Assembly (NCBI GenBank): GCA_947683425.1 | Contig: CANTUQ010000070.1 | Location: 7,829,501 to 7,893,500, forward strand | Source: Excoecaria cochinchinensis | Taxonomy: Eukaryota; Streptophyta; Magnoliopsida; Malpighiales; Euphorbiaceae | Reading direction: 5' to 3' | Length of the DNA stretch: 64,000 nt | In this document: positions 33,591 through 44,520 of the stretch, piece after piece | Layout of the letters: each line of letters opens with the position of its first letter | Position numbering within the stretch: the first letter of the stretch is position 1 | Position numbers and translations under genes: made by a program | The notes under the pieces: model-generated | What the model saw: only the letters and a program-made list of their open reading frames with translations | Databases searched by the model: none | Told to the model about the DNA's origin: nothing

Positions 33591-36540
33591 GTAGAAACGT
33601 ACTGTAAGTTCACATCTCTCCTTGTACAACAATATCTCTCGCGTATTGATACTTAATGTCGATATGCTTAGCTCCACTATAAGCTATCAACGACTGACTG
33701 TCACTAAAGACTGTCATTAATACCTCTAAGATAGTTACTCTTAAATGGCTCAAAAACCATTTCAGCCAAACTGTCTCCTGTACTGCAATTGAGGAAGTGA
33801 CAAATTCAACTTCCACTATTGATGGGGATACACAAGTTTAATTCTTGTTATCTCACGAGATGGCACTCTTGCCAAACAAGAATATAAATCCTGAGGTGGA
33901 TGCCTTCTCATCCACATCTCCTACCCAATCAACATCTATGTATTCTCTCAATGCAGATCATTTTCTTAATAACAGAGAGAATAGACTGCAGTACCTTTAA
34001 GGTATATAAGTATCCTTTTAATTGCTTCCAATGTGCTTTGCCTGGGTTAGATTGATATCTATTTACCATGCCCACTGCATAGCATATATCATGTCTTGTA
34101 TACAATATTGCATACATAAGACTACCCATGGCACTGTCATATATAGAACGTTTCTCATACGTTCAATTTTCCTGATCTCATAGGACACACATCTTTGCTA
34201 AGAAACTGACTCTTGGCAATGGGGTAATCTATGAGTTTGCAGTTTTGCATATTAAATCGCTCAAGGTCTTTGTTGATATATTTCTTTCAAGAAATAAACA
34301 ACAATCTTCTTGAATGATCTCTTGAAATCTTAACTTCAAGAATGTAATATGCACAACTCATATTCTTTGTCTCAAAGTTGGACGATAACCAATCTTTGAT
34401 TTCATTTACGTACCATTTATTATTTTCAGTTTTAAGTATGTCGTCTACATACAATGCCAAAATGATAAATTTATTTTTAGAGCTTTTACTATAAACACAA
34501 TGATCTTCATCAATCATGTTGAACACATTCGACATGATTATGTGATGAAGTCTCAAGTACCATTGTGTTGAAGACTGTTTAAAGCCATAAATTGAACTCA
34601 TCAATCGGCAAACCTTATGTTTGCTGCCTTTTTCGATGAAACATATAAATTGTTCCATCCAATTCTCCATTGAGAAAATAAGTCTTTTCATCCTTTTGAT
34701 GAAGCTCTAGGTTCAAACTTGCCACTATGGCCAGAATCAACCTTATGTACGTAAATCTTACAACAGATAATAAAGTCTACTCATAGTCAATCTCTTTCTA
34801 TTGTATGAACCCCTTAGCGACTAGCCGAACTTTATATCTTTCGATATTTCTATCAGCCTTTCACTTTACTTTGAGAATATATTTATTCTCAATTGTGTCC
34901 TTCCAGTGGATCAACTAGTTCTCAAATATGGTTTGATCTCATGGATGCCATTTTTTCTTCCATTGCTTTAGTCCATTTTTTTCTTAGATGGGCATGAAGA
35001 AGCCTTTTGAATATTTTTATGCTCTTTCTTGTCTTGTGGGATAACTAAAAGGGCTTCGTTCAAGCCTTCAATTTTAAATTATCGGCATGAAACACTTATC
35101 CTTTTAGAGTTTTGCAGTTCTGAATCTTGATAAACATGTCTCATATATTCATCGTGATTCACAATGCTCCCACTGGGACCATGTTCCACACTCCCACTAG
35201 AGTTAGGAATATTATATTCTTTACTTCCACTGGAATCAAGAATACTCCCACTTGAATCAGGGTTTCGAACATCCGGATCGTTTGGAGGATGAGGGTCTTA
35301 ACCTTCTTCCTCTAAATCCCTCCCACTCGAATGGAGTGATCCTGATGGTTCCTCTTCCTGAGATTAACAGAAAGTGAAATCTCAATTCACTTCGCCCAAC
35401 TTTAAAAATTCATCCTCTTAAGAATATGACGTCTGATTCAAATTCTGTCATTATGCCATTTTCTTACTGACCAACAAAAATGTATCATTTTGATACTTCA
35501 GAATATCTCACATAGATACTCTTCTGCCTCTTGGTCTCAAATTTACCAAATTGAGGTATCATGGACGTAAGCATTATAACCCAAAAGTTATAAATGGTTT
35601 AGTTCAACTTGTCGACCAGTTCACAACTCATAAGTTGTGGTAATGACAGATTTGGAGGGCATACAGTTCAGAACATATGTGGCAGTCAACAAAGCATCTC
35701 CCCTATAGGAGATAGGCAAATTTGCCTCTGCCATCATAGAGCTAACCATATATATAGGAAAGTCTTATTTCTCCTTTCCTCAATACCGTTTTGTTATGGA
35801 TTTCAAGGAATGAACAACTAATATTCAATCCTTTTTCATCACATGGAACTTTAAGTTTATCTCTAAGATATTACTGACCTCTGTCAGTTCTTAAAGTTTT
35901 GATCTTTTTATCTAATTGATTCTCAACTATACTCATATAAGTCGTGAAGCAACACAATGCTTCTGACTTGTGAGAATTCAAATAGACATGACTATACTTA
36001 GTACAATCATATATAAATGTGATGAAATAGTAGGGCACATGCCTTGCCCTCACTTTCATTTGACCACATGCATCAGAATGAACTATTTGCAATGGAAATT
36101 TGTCTTTAGTTCCTTATTCGAATGATTTTCTAACTAGTTTTTCCTTTAAGGCAATGCTTACATGTAGGTAATTCAACCTTATTTAAATCGCCTACTAAAC
36201 CTTCTTTGACTAACCGACTCATTCGATTTTGTCCAATATGGTTTAATTTAGCATGCCATAATTTCACATTGTCCTCATAACTATGTGAAGAATAAGAAAC
36301 AATTAAAGGAAAAATTAGTTTTACTCAAATAGTTATGGTCCACATCCATAACAATAAAATCATTCAAGCATAAGTATACACTGTTATCCTCAAAAATAAA
36401 TTGAAAATAAATTTCAATAAATCAAGAACAGAACCTAAATTTCATAACAAATGTATCTCGATTCCTTGTTATATGGTCCATTGGTTCTGAATTTATCACC
36501 CACAAAGGATAAAATTCAGAACTAGATACATAAATTTTTG
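33591..36540 (-). pseudogene. copia pol remnant of element 1 (protease edge, integrase, RT, RNase H)
   Basis: Read on the minus strand: a protease-like WVINS with MDH nearby (about 36490), an integrase core fragment (HSDACGQM near 36080; TLRTDRGQ near 35880), RT with an intact LYVDD box near 34445 and the tail GSLMYAILYTRHDICYAVG (near 34125), then RNase H with VFSDSQSLIAYS near 33705. Many stops and frameshifts break it into fragments of at most 134 codons. It cannot produce a polyprotein. Confidence 0.9.
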
Positions 36541-36605
36541 CTCACTCTTGAGTCAAAATAGTGTATCTTTAAAAACATGACCAAAAAATCTGAAATAATT
36601 TGAAA
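36541..36605 (-). other. internal deletion junction (gag missing)
   Basis: Sequence matching element 2 at about 57060-57096 joins, around 36565, to sequence matching about 59180-59240. The 2.1 kb between them in element 2 contains gag. Confidence 0.7.
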
Positions 36606-37540
36606 AAATTATTTGACAAAAAACTGAGCTGAAATGGTGGTCGTAGGACACCGCACGCGCCCACACGCGCCGACCAGAGGGATATTGACGCGTCCACGCG
36701 CCACACGCGCGGCCTCCCACTCGATCAGACACGTGTCACAACCACGGCTTGCCACGTGTCCGCATCCAGTCACGCCACGTGTCTTAATGCCATTGGTCCA
36801 GCTGGTGCCACGTGGCACAGTCGACGCCACGTGTCGGTATCTCATTGGTCCACGTGTCACGCGTGACATGTCAGCATTGCCACATGGCAGACCTCGGTCT
36901 GACACGTGGCGACCCCTGATTGGGCCACGTGTCATTGATGCCACGTCATCAATAACACATGGCATGACACATGGCACCGCCTCATTGGTCCACGTGTCTC
37001 TCCTTGGTTGGGCCACGTGTCAGGTGTATGACACGTCATCATGACACGTGGCACGATCTCGGTCAGCCACGTGTCGTCCTCTAATTTGCCCACGTGTCCG
37101 CCCCACGTTGTGCCACGTGGCGCTCGGCCATTGGGCCACGTGTCAGTAGTGACGCAATATTGCTGATACGTGGCACACGCGTGTGGGCCACCGCCCACGC
37201 GCACGCGCCGAACGAGTTGGAGCGCGTGTGATCCACGTGCCGCCTTGCCGACCGTTTCTGACTCTCCGGTTCCGGCCGGTGGGGAATTTTCAGTGTCTGT
37301 GAATCCAATGGTGAGGTCAAAAATAAAAAATCCCGACTTCTAGTTAGCCGTTTAGAACACTCATGTTCATCCCCTCGGGTTTCGGTGTACACATACACGA
37401 AATCGAGCCGAAATATACACGCATATATATTTTTCACACAAAAATTAAATTTTTGTTGTGATTAATGCATCCCAGATTTAATAATTTTACACATAAAATT
37501 TTTGATCTATTCAGTCACATGCCAGGACGCAAAAATTACG
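36606..37540 (-). other. untranslated leader of copia element 1
   Basis: Lies between the PBS and the gag deletion. G+C-rich in its central 600 bases and dominated by CACGTG repeats. Repeat-like frames are open on both strands but none resembles a protein family. Confidence 0.7.
36730..37239. promoter_or_regulatory. dense array of G-box and ERSE-II-like motifs
   Basis: I count 16 CACGTG hexamers, at 36730, 36753, 36776, 36809, 36828, 36851, 36903, 36926, 36991, 37014, 37045, 37068, 37091, 37114, 37137 and 37234. Many are in the strong ABRE/G-box contexts GACACGTGGC or GCCACGTGTC. Four exact ATTGG-N-CCACG motifs begin at 36844, 36919, 36984 and 37130, all in the same orientation. Near misses lie at 36792 and 37007. 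ATTGG-N-CCACG is the published ERSE-II consensus (NF-Y plus ER-stress bZIP factors). Function here is inferred only from sequence. Confidence 0.8.
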
Positions 37541-37552
37541 GCTCTGATACCA
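37541..37552 (-). other. primer binding site (initiator tRNA-Met) of copia element 1
   Basis: Minus strand TGGTATCAGAGC, the standard tRNA-iMet PBS, one base from the LTR. Confidence 0.93.
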
Positions 37553-37553
37553 A

Positions 37554-37980
37554 TGAAGGAAAAATTATACACATATAATATTATAACGCGGAGGTAACAT
37601 TAAATAATGGTACCTACCTCTTGTAGCGCAGAAACTCGTTGCGGAAGCGTCTATAAGGATCCCGTTTGTTTTTTGTCACTGGTCCGGCTTTTACCCACTC
37701 GGGGTAAGAGCAGCTAGATCACAATCTAAATGCCCCTGAAAATAAGACAAAAAACTGTGAGTGGGAACGAACAGCCTTGCGGCATGTACGTTTTCTCGTT
37801 ACCAAATTATAAGGACCTCACCTCTATTTATAGAGGTCCTAAAAGCTATAGTCCTAACTCTAGTTTAACTCAGACTCTTTCTGAGATAAGATTTGGTAAT
37901 TTTGATTAGATTAAATTACTCAATTTAATCTGGATTGGACCTTTATCCAAATTAAAGTCATGGGCGAACCCAAACTCTAT

Positions 37981-37982
<2 letters not shown>
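37554..37982 (-). repeat. 5' LTR of copia element 1
   Basis: 429 bp, matching 31972-32400 end to end. Followed by TA repeats (37983-38028) on the + strand side. Confidence 0.92.
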
Positions 37983-38028
<46 letters not shown>

Positions 38029-38030
<2 letters not shown>

Positions 38031-38774
38031 CAATAATAATAATACTTTGTAACCATGAAGAATCAACATTAAAAAATAATGAATCAATTTCATTGAAAAT
38101 TTAAATTGTAATTTCAAAATTCAATTTCATATTACAAATAAAAAAATTGTATTCTTTATTTTTTATTAAAACATTATATTCAATCATTAAGGATTCAATT
38201 TTTTTTTCTTTTCAGAGATAATAAAACTATAATAAATTGATCATGATGTGCATGTAACGATTTTTGTGTAATATAGACAATTTTATGGAAAGCCATCGCA
38301 GCTTGAAGGAACATTTATCTAAAATTTCCACGCTAACAGATCAAATTCCACATGAATCCACATCATAATTATCACATGCTATGGAAAAAAAAAAAAGAAT
38401 CTTTAGCCTGTAAATTAAGAATAAGAAAAAGTTGGAGCATTTATTAATGAATGAGTGGAAAGAAAGTGAGCATACCCTTTTGGAAGAAATGGGTTTCCTG
38501 CGCATTTCTTGGATGCAGACTGAAAAAAAAAAAAAAAAAAAAAAAAACAAAGAAAAGAGAAAAAAAAGAAATGACGAGTGTGGAATATATATGCTAACCC
38601 TTAACTTTGTATTTCGATACATACATTTTTTGTAGGCTCGACACAGTATTTCAATATGCGAAATATATGCTAGCTTTTTCCATAAATATTAGATTAATTT
38701 CACCTATTTATATAATTATTCAACTTGATTGCAATAAAATTATTTGTATCAATAAAATAATATAATTATTATTT
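38029..38774. other. spacer in copy B, partly unmatched in copy A
   Basis: 38029-38600 has no counterpart in copy A and no gene; it contains a poly(A) run at 38522-38546. From about 38605 homology to 20216 onward resumes. Confidence 0.6.
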
Positions 38775-39125
38775 GGCTTAATACATAAAAACCCTCCTGT
38801 ACTTGTATTTAATTTCAAACTTGATACCTAAACTTTAACTGTTTTTGATTTACCACTTGAAATTTGAAAAGTATACTAAATTACCATTTAACACAATAAT
38901 ATTGCGTATAACTTACGACTTACTATCTCATCGTTTGCTGACGTGGACCGGAGAGTGAAATGCACGCGTTGAGAGATTAGGTGGTAAGTTATACGCAATA
39001 TCGTTGCGTTAGGTAGTAATTTAATACACTTTTCAAAATTCGAGTGGTAAATTAAAAACTTAAAAAGTTCAGGCATCAATTTTAAAATTAAATACAAATA
39101 CAAGGGGAATTTAATATATTAAACA
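38775..39125. mobile_element. Mutator-like MITE with 9-bp TSD
   Basis: Long terminal inverted repeats: left TAATACATAAAAACCCTCCT..., right inverse AATATATTAAATTCCCCTTG..., both continuing through GTATTTAATTT. TTATTATTT is duplicated at 38766-38774 and 39126-39134. A 9-bp duplication and long TIRs are Mutator hallmarks. Non-coding, 351 bp. Confidence 0.88.
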
Positions 39126-40031
39126 TTATTATTTTGTATCATAAAAATTATAATGACCAAATTTTGGAATTTTTAGTGACCGAAGTAACATTGTAAATTG
39201 CTCGTCAAAAAAAAAAAAGAGTAACATTGTAAATTGCGATTTTAATTCGAATTTTTCAACGCAATTCTGGAATAAAAAATTCCAAAATCCAAATATTATG
39301 ACTTTATTAATACAATATAATAGTTATATTATTTTATTTACACAAATAATTTTATTGTGACTATAATATTAAATTGCCTATAATTATATGATCATGAGTG
39401 AAGTTAACACATTAAATATTACTTCATCTAATAAAAATAAAAGTTAAAAATTTACAAAAGAGCATTTTACTCATTTTATGGGCTTATCTAGTGCAGATTT
39501 AAATTAGTCATGTCAATAAATTTTGATAACCAATATTAAAAGCAATATGATTTTTTTTTTTTAAAATAATGAATCGAATTGGTGAATCTAGCTAATTACA
39601 TAGAGAGGAGCATAAATATTGAGAAGGAGGCCTAACAATAGGGTTGGATCGAATCAAGTCTCGTCTTTTTTCGAGCGGCATTTAAGTCGAGTTCCAAGTC
39701 ATAGCTAGGACTGAAAAGTTGGATCGGAAACAGAAAAATGAACCATAAGTAATTTGGTGTATTTGGTTCAATTTTTTATTTAATCGGTTCAATTTTGAAA
39801 TAAAAAATTTGATTAGATTAGTTCAGTTTTTAATATCTAAAAATATTTAAAATTGAACCGACATAATTAATAGTAAAATTGTGTCATTTTGTACTATTTT
39901 ATATATTTATTTATATAAAAACCTTAACCATATTCTTGTCTTTCTTTTTGTTACTGCTTTTATGTTGCCTCTCCCTTTTAATTGGTAGAAGGAAAAATGA
40001 ATGATACTGAACTTTGGAATGGTAGTTAGAA
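39126..40031. other. spacer in copy B
   Basis: AT-rich. Only its right end (about 39930-40031) matches copy A. No gene seen. Confidence 0.5.
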
Positions 40032-40500
40032 GGCCAAAAGTACATTTTTGCCCCTATCGTTTGCCAAAATAGGCAAATTTACCCCCCAATGATTATTTTG
40101 AAGCAAATTTGCCCCTAACGTTTGTAAAATTGGAGATTTTTGCCCCCTCCGTCAGCGGTCAACTAATGTATTAACGGTCAAAGTTACCAGTAATGAACGG
40201 CAGGGGCAAAAATCTCCTATTTTACAAACGTTAGGGGTAAATTTTCACATTTGAAAAAATGTTAGGAGCAAAAATATACCTTTGGCACCCAAACGTTTGA
40301 TTCACGTGTCCAATAGATATATGACACGTGTCCCACTTGCAGTCAACTAACGTATTAACGGTCAAAATTAGCGGCAATTGACGGTAGGGGCCAAAATCTC
40401 TCATTTTACAAATGTTAAGAGCAAATTTGCCCCAAAATAAACGTTCCAGACAAATTTGCCTATTTTATCAAATGATAAAGTCAAAAATGCACCTTTAGCC
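40032..40500. mobile_element. Mutator-like MITE with perfect 9-bp TSD
   Basis: Terminal inverted repeats of about 45 bases (GGCCAAAAGTACATTTTTGC versus inverse GGCTAAAGGTGCATTTTTGA). TAGTTAGAA is duplicated exactly at 40023-40031 and 40501-40509. Copy A shows the empty site (ATAATTAGAATA near 20488). Internal repeats of GGGGCAAA type; non-coding. Confidence 0.95.
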
Positions 40501-41689
40501 TAGTTAGAATAAATAGTTTTACCAAAGAAAATGTGAGATACCTCTCTTTAGGTTTCTATTGCCATGTGTGGAGCAGATAAAGACAAGAATTGTCTCATTT
40601 TTATTTATCATGAATCGTCGTCGATGGATGCATAAGAGGATCTTTCAAGTTGATATTTGGGATACTTCTGGTCATCAAGAAAGAAAGTCAAATCGGCCAG
40701 AAATGTTTACAGCCTTTTGTTCAACCTGTCTTGTCCCGGATGGAGTTTGTCCATTCTTTAGGCATTTTTCCTCTTCCTTCGAGTCGTTTCTTTATACTAA
40801 AAGAATTTAACCAGCTTCACCATTTGAACGTCTTCATTTGCCAATTTAGATTGGCGTGGCGATGTTCCTGTTGATACTCCTCTTTTACTTTTCTTCCCAA
40901 CACACTCATCCAATTGGACAGGCACGATTGGCCTTTTAGTGTGTTTGGAAGTTCACTCGTCGAGACAATCGTTAGTGTAGAGTGCTATTTGTTTCGTCTT
41001 AGCTTGGGACGAGTGTGTGTTTTTTTGTCTTAACTTGGAATGAGGAAGGGGTTTTAAGTTCTCATCAGCATGTGTTCTCTTTTCTTTTAACCTTAATAAG
41101 AGTATACCTTCCCTGTTGCTCTTCTTTTCTTCCTTATAGTTGGTCCTCGAGCAAGCAAAAAATGTAGCAACTTTTACGGCCTTCTCTAATGCTTTTTTCT
41201 AATATGGAAATATTGGGAGACTTGTGAGTTGGTGCTCGATTGGTTTCACATGATTTGCAAAGAAGAATCCTCCCTTTCAGCTATCCTTTTCCTCATCCGC
41301 TGATTGCTTGAATTTCGTCAGATAAGTGGGGGATACGATGATGTTAGAATTGCCCTCCAAGTTCTTTCTATCAGACAATGTCTGTGGGACCTCAAAGGTT
41401 TTTTACCCCGCTCTTTATGGAGAGATTATTCCTCATTTAAAAGGGTTTTCCATGATTGTATGGGTTTCTAAAATGGTTCTTCGTGACTCTAGGGAGGGAC
41501 GTTGCATCTCCTGCTTGTTGGGAACATTTTCTCTTTCCTTTTATGCTTTTCTGCTTGACTCACAAGGCAAGTGTTAGCATTCTGAAAGTTTTTTGTGGTT
41601 TAAGGAGGGATGTTTTATCTCCTGTTGAGACCGGCTCGACTTCGCGTCTCTTCAATTGTCGTTAGATGAATCTATTTCTTCGGAGGGGA

Positions 41690-43226
41690 ATTGTCTAGAT
41701 TTTTATGCGTGCACCGCACAAATTTCTCTAGAAAGCCTTCATGTAAAAGCTTTTCTATTTCATCCCTCAATGTATTGCACTTGTCAGTTGCTTAACCAAC
41801 ATCCATGTGGAAATCACATACTTGCTCCTATCTCTTATAGCGAGTGTTCTATCGGACAACTTTTTCAGCCATCTGACATGCTATCTCACTCTTATGCATT
41901 GGAGAACCTTGGTTAAGCATAGTGTGGTTTTTAGCCAGATTTTTATCGTGGCTTTCAGGCCTCTTTCTTTTATATTTTGTTTGCTTATCCTCTCTAATAG
42001 TTGGCCTGGGTTCTGCGAAGATCTTAGCCGATTATCCCTGACCTGCTAGAACTGTAGCCTGTCGAATACACTTGTTGGGGGCTACAACCGATCGAACATG
42101 CTAAGAGGAAGTTAAGGTGGTTTATCTGTTTGTGGTGGGAATGCAGCCTTTCGGCCAGTGTTTGTCTTCTTCTGTCGGCAATGATGCCTTCGTCTAACGG
42201 AATGAATAATTTAACCTCTCTTTTTTAGGTCGTTCATGTCTTTTGGAGGTTTAATCCTGAGAGACTCAGATAAAGGGAAATTTCTGATATTTATCTGCAG
42301 TGCTTTTACCACCTCTTCAAGGAAGACATCCTTGATTTTCGTGACGAGCGCTTGGAACCTCTCCATGTAGTTTCTGAGACTTTCATGGTCTTTGGGGTCA
42401 TACCACATAGATCGTCAATCGTTTTCGCCGTTTGAGCTTGAGTGAATCTTTCTACAAAGAGCTCTTGGATTTGCTTAAAGGAAGTGATTGAGCCTTGGGG
42501 AAGGCTCTTGAACCACCTTAACGCATCGTCCATTAAAGTTGTAGGGAAATCTCTATAAAATACCTGGTTGTAAGAATATGCTGCAATTTGCACTAAGAAC
42601 TCGTAGAGGTAGGCCTTTGGGTTAAGACCCGTATACTTTGGCATTTGGATTTCTCCGAGTCCTAAGGGAAGCTCTATCTTTTTTATTTCTTGACAGAAAG
42701 GTAAGATAGCACCGTCGCCCGATGAGGTCCCCAAACTAAGCTGCACGCATGGGATGCGAAATCTCCGTGAGAAATTGGAGGTGCTCACGAATATCCTAGC
42801 TTGTAAGGGGAATCATATGCATGTAAAATAGCATCTTTTCCTAAAGAAAACATTTTTTTCCTTTCCTTTGTTCCTTTTGCTCAACTCATGAGTGTTGAAG
42901 CGGGTGTTAAGCTTTCCCTGGCTCATGTTTCCTGATTCTCGTATCACAATCCCTTGCTTTCCTTATTTCTCTTACCTTCTTCTTTCAAGGCCAACTTTAG
43001 AGCTCCTTATCGATTCCCAAGGTTGCTCGCTTCTCTGGACAGATTGTGTTACGCTCTTGTTAAAGTCATCAAGAATGGCTATTATGTCACTTATGGTGAC
43101 TGGGGTATGACCTAGTTGTGCCATAAGTTCGTTGTCGAGCTTAAAGATAAGGTTGTCTGAAATGAGGGACCGCGGGGGTTCATCTCCTCTATTGGCAGGC
43201 CTCGATCTTACTTGATTGTTATCCAA
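41690..43226 (-). pseudogene. Tat-type gag remnant
   Basis: Minus-strand fragments read a start near 43226, the retrotransposon gag core DALRWFKSLPQGSITSF near 42520 with RFTQAQTAKTIDDL after it, an adjoining frame YMERFQALVTKIKD near 42350, and a finger-like motif near 41690-41850 (CDFHMDVG ... DKCNTLRDEIEKLL), where one zinc ligand region is damaged. Frameshifts and stops separate the pieces. The core plus C-x2-H finger is the Tat/Retand pattern. Confidence 0.85.
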
Positions 43227-43280
43227 TTAGCCGTTTCTCTCGACTCTGGAGCACCCATAGTGTTTTGACTCTGCCATCTA

Positions 43281-43298
43281 CTCTCAACGAAAGCACCA
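43281..43298 (-). other. primer binding site of the truncated Tat-type element
   Basis: Minus strand TGGTGCTTTCGTTGAGAG, two bases from the LTR. Identical over 18 bases to the PBS of the TRIM at 29888. Confidence 0.85.
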
Positions 43299-43300
43299 AA

Positions 43301-43810
43301 TGATAAGTTTCGAAACGTCAGCACCAGGAATAATGTGGCAGAGAGGCAAAACAAGCTGAGCCAATCGGGAGTAGGCAGTAGCTGATCCACAGTAAGCGGT
43401 GTCTGATCTGTAAGACAGATAAAAACTAACCCCTGGCGTGTAGGGGATTAGCACTTCAATGTTTAAGTTAGTGAGAGACTTTTAGAGAAAATATAGAGAG
43501 TCTTTTAGTTGGAATTGTGTTACCTGAATATCCCTGACTTAGTATTTGTATAAGTGTATAAATCCACTTGAGTGGGTTATTCTGGTGTTAGAGTAGGTTA
43601 TGGCGATGATGTGAAAGAAAGTAAGCTGAAGGACAAGGCAGTGGCGTGTGTCCGTGGACTAGCAAGGGGTGTGCCTTATCAATCCGATCGGATGTTACAT
43701 GCCGGCAGCATGTTGACTTCTTTTAGTTTTTTTTATGTCACATGCTGAATTTTATGGGTTTGGGCCTGACTTGGGCTTTGACTTAGGCTTAAAGATAATG
43801 GGTATTATCA
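43301..43810 (-). repeat. 5' LTR of the truncated Tat-type element (510 bp)
   Basis: Minus strand TGATAATACCC ... AACTTATCA. The right edge at 43810 meets resumed copy A/B homology. Confidence 0.85.
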
Positions 43811-43837
43811 TTAGGAATTAAAAAAAAAATAGTAGTT

Positions 43838-44520
43838 GGATGATCATCTCTTATGAAACTTACAGGAAGCAAGTGAGAGTAATACTTGCATAAATTATCT
43901 TCCCAATTTTTTGAACTAAACCAATTTCGTAACAATATTTTATTCCTCTCAATAAATTCAAAAGAGTTGAAGGAAAGTTGATAAAATTCAGAAGAGGGTA
44001 GACAAAAGAGAATTCGCATTTTAAAAGTAATAATGAAGTGGAAGCTGACAAATCTCAGGATTGGATTGTAATTTCTCCAAACTTTTGGTTTTTTTTCTGT
44101 ATTCATATTCTATAAATAAAAATGCCGAACTCTGCGCTCTCTACAAAATAATATTTCTCAATCATCGACTATGAGACTTCTATTCTTTAATATTATTGGA
44201 TTTTTATTGTTTACTAGTTTTCTCCTATGCTAAGCAACAGTTCGTCGGCACACTTTTGTGGTAACTTTTTGAAATGTTTATCCAAAATCTCAATTATATG
44301 ATATATAGTTGGTACGTAGTAGATCGACTAGTAGTATAATTTGCATGTCGAAGGGTATTGAAATTGTAGTAACTAAAGCACACACATTTACACTCTTTTT
44401 CTTTCAAAAATTCTTTACTAAATAAATAGCTCTAATGTTATAGGTGAAAGATGTACCGTATACGAGGCTATGCAGTACAAAAAGCATAATGACAGTAAAT
44501 GGGGAATTTCTAGGGCCAAC
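43838..44520 (+). pseudogene. laccase pseudogene fragment (promoter, exon 1, intron 1, part of exon 2)
   Basis: Aligns with 22222-22880. The TATA box (44110), start codon (44171), exon 1, intron 1 and exon 2 (44444-44520) are all recognisable. Codon 21 of exon 1 is TAA where the intact gene has CAA, so translation would stop inside the signal peptide. Exon 2 is cut after GGGCCAAC by a copia LTR beginning at 44521. The other four exons are not found in the window. Confidence 0.95.

Larger units (their letters stand above)
31972..37982 (-). mobile_element. Ty1/copia retrotransposon, minus strand, gag deleted (element 1)
   Basis: Two 429-bp LTRs in direct orientation (31972-32400 and 37554-37982; about 12 differences, near 3 percent). 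A primer binding site complementary to initiator tRNA-Met sits inside the right LTR, so the element reads leftward. It contains pol remnants but no gag. The leader is a G-box-rich block. It inserted into a TA array, so the target duplication (ATATA) is not informative. Confidence 0.93.
40553..43810 (-). mobile_element. truncated Tat-lineage gypsy element, minus strand
   Basis: Contains, reading leftward, a 5' LTR, a PBS, gag remnants and an unrecognisable stretch (40553-41640). No 3' LTR is found, so the left boundary is uncertain. It replaces about 1.6 kb of copy A sequence. Confidence 0.75.
29384..44520. repeat. tandem segmental duplication, copy B (expanded by transposons)
   Basis: Collinear with 18232-22880 but stretched from 4.6 to 15.1 kb by insertions at 29686, 30847, about 31770-38600 (including copia 31972-37982), 38775, 40032 and about 40553-43810. 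The part of copy A at roughly 20550-22190 has no counterpart in B. Homology stops inside laccase exon 2 at 44520. Confidence 0.88.

Noticed and set aside
36634..37044. 136-codon + strand frame and overlapping minus-strand frames in the G-box region
   Set aside because: Both strands are open because of repeated G+C-rich motifs. No protein family pattern is visible and the position is an untranslated leader.
40548..43815. TTAGG on both sides of the truncated Tat-type element as a target duplication
   Set aside because: The left flank does not adjoin an LTR terminus, so the 5-base match may be coincidental.
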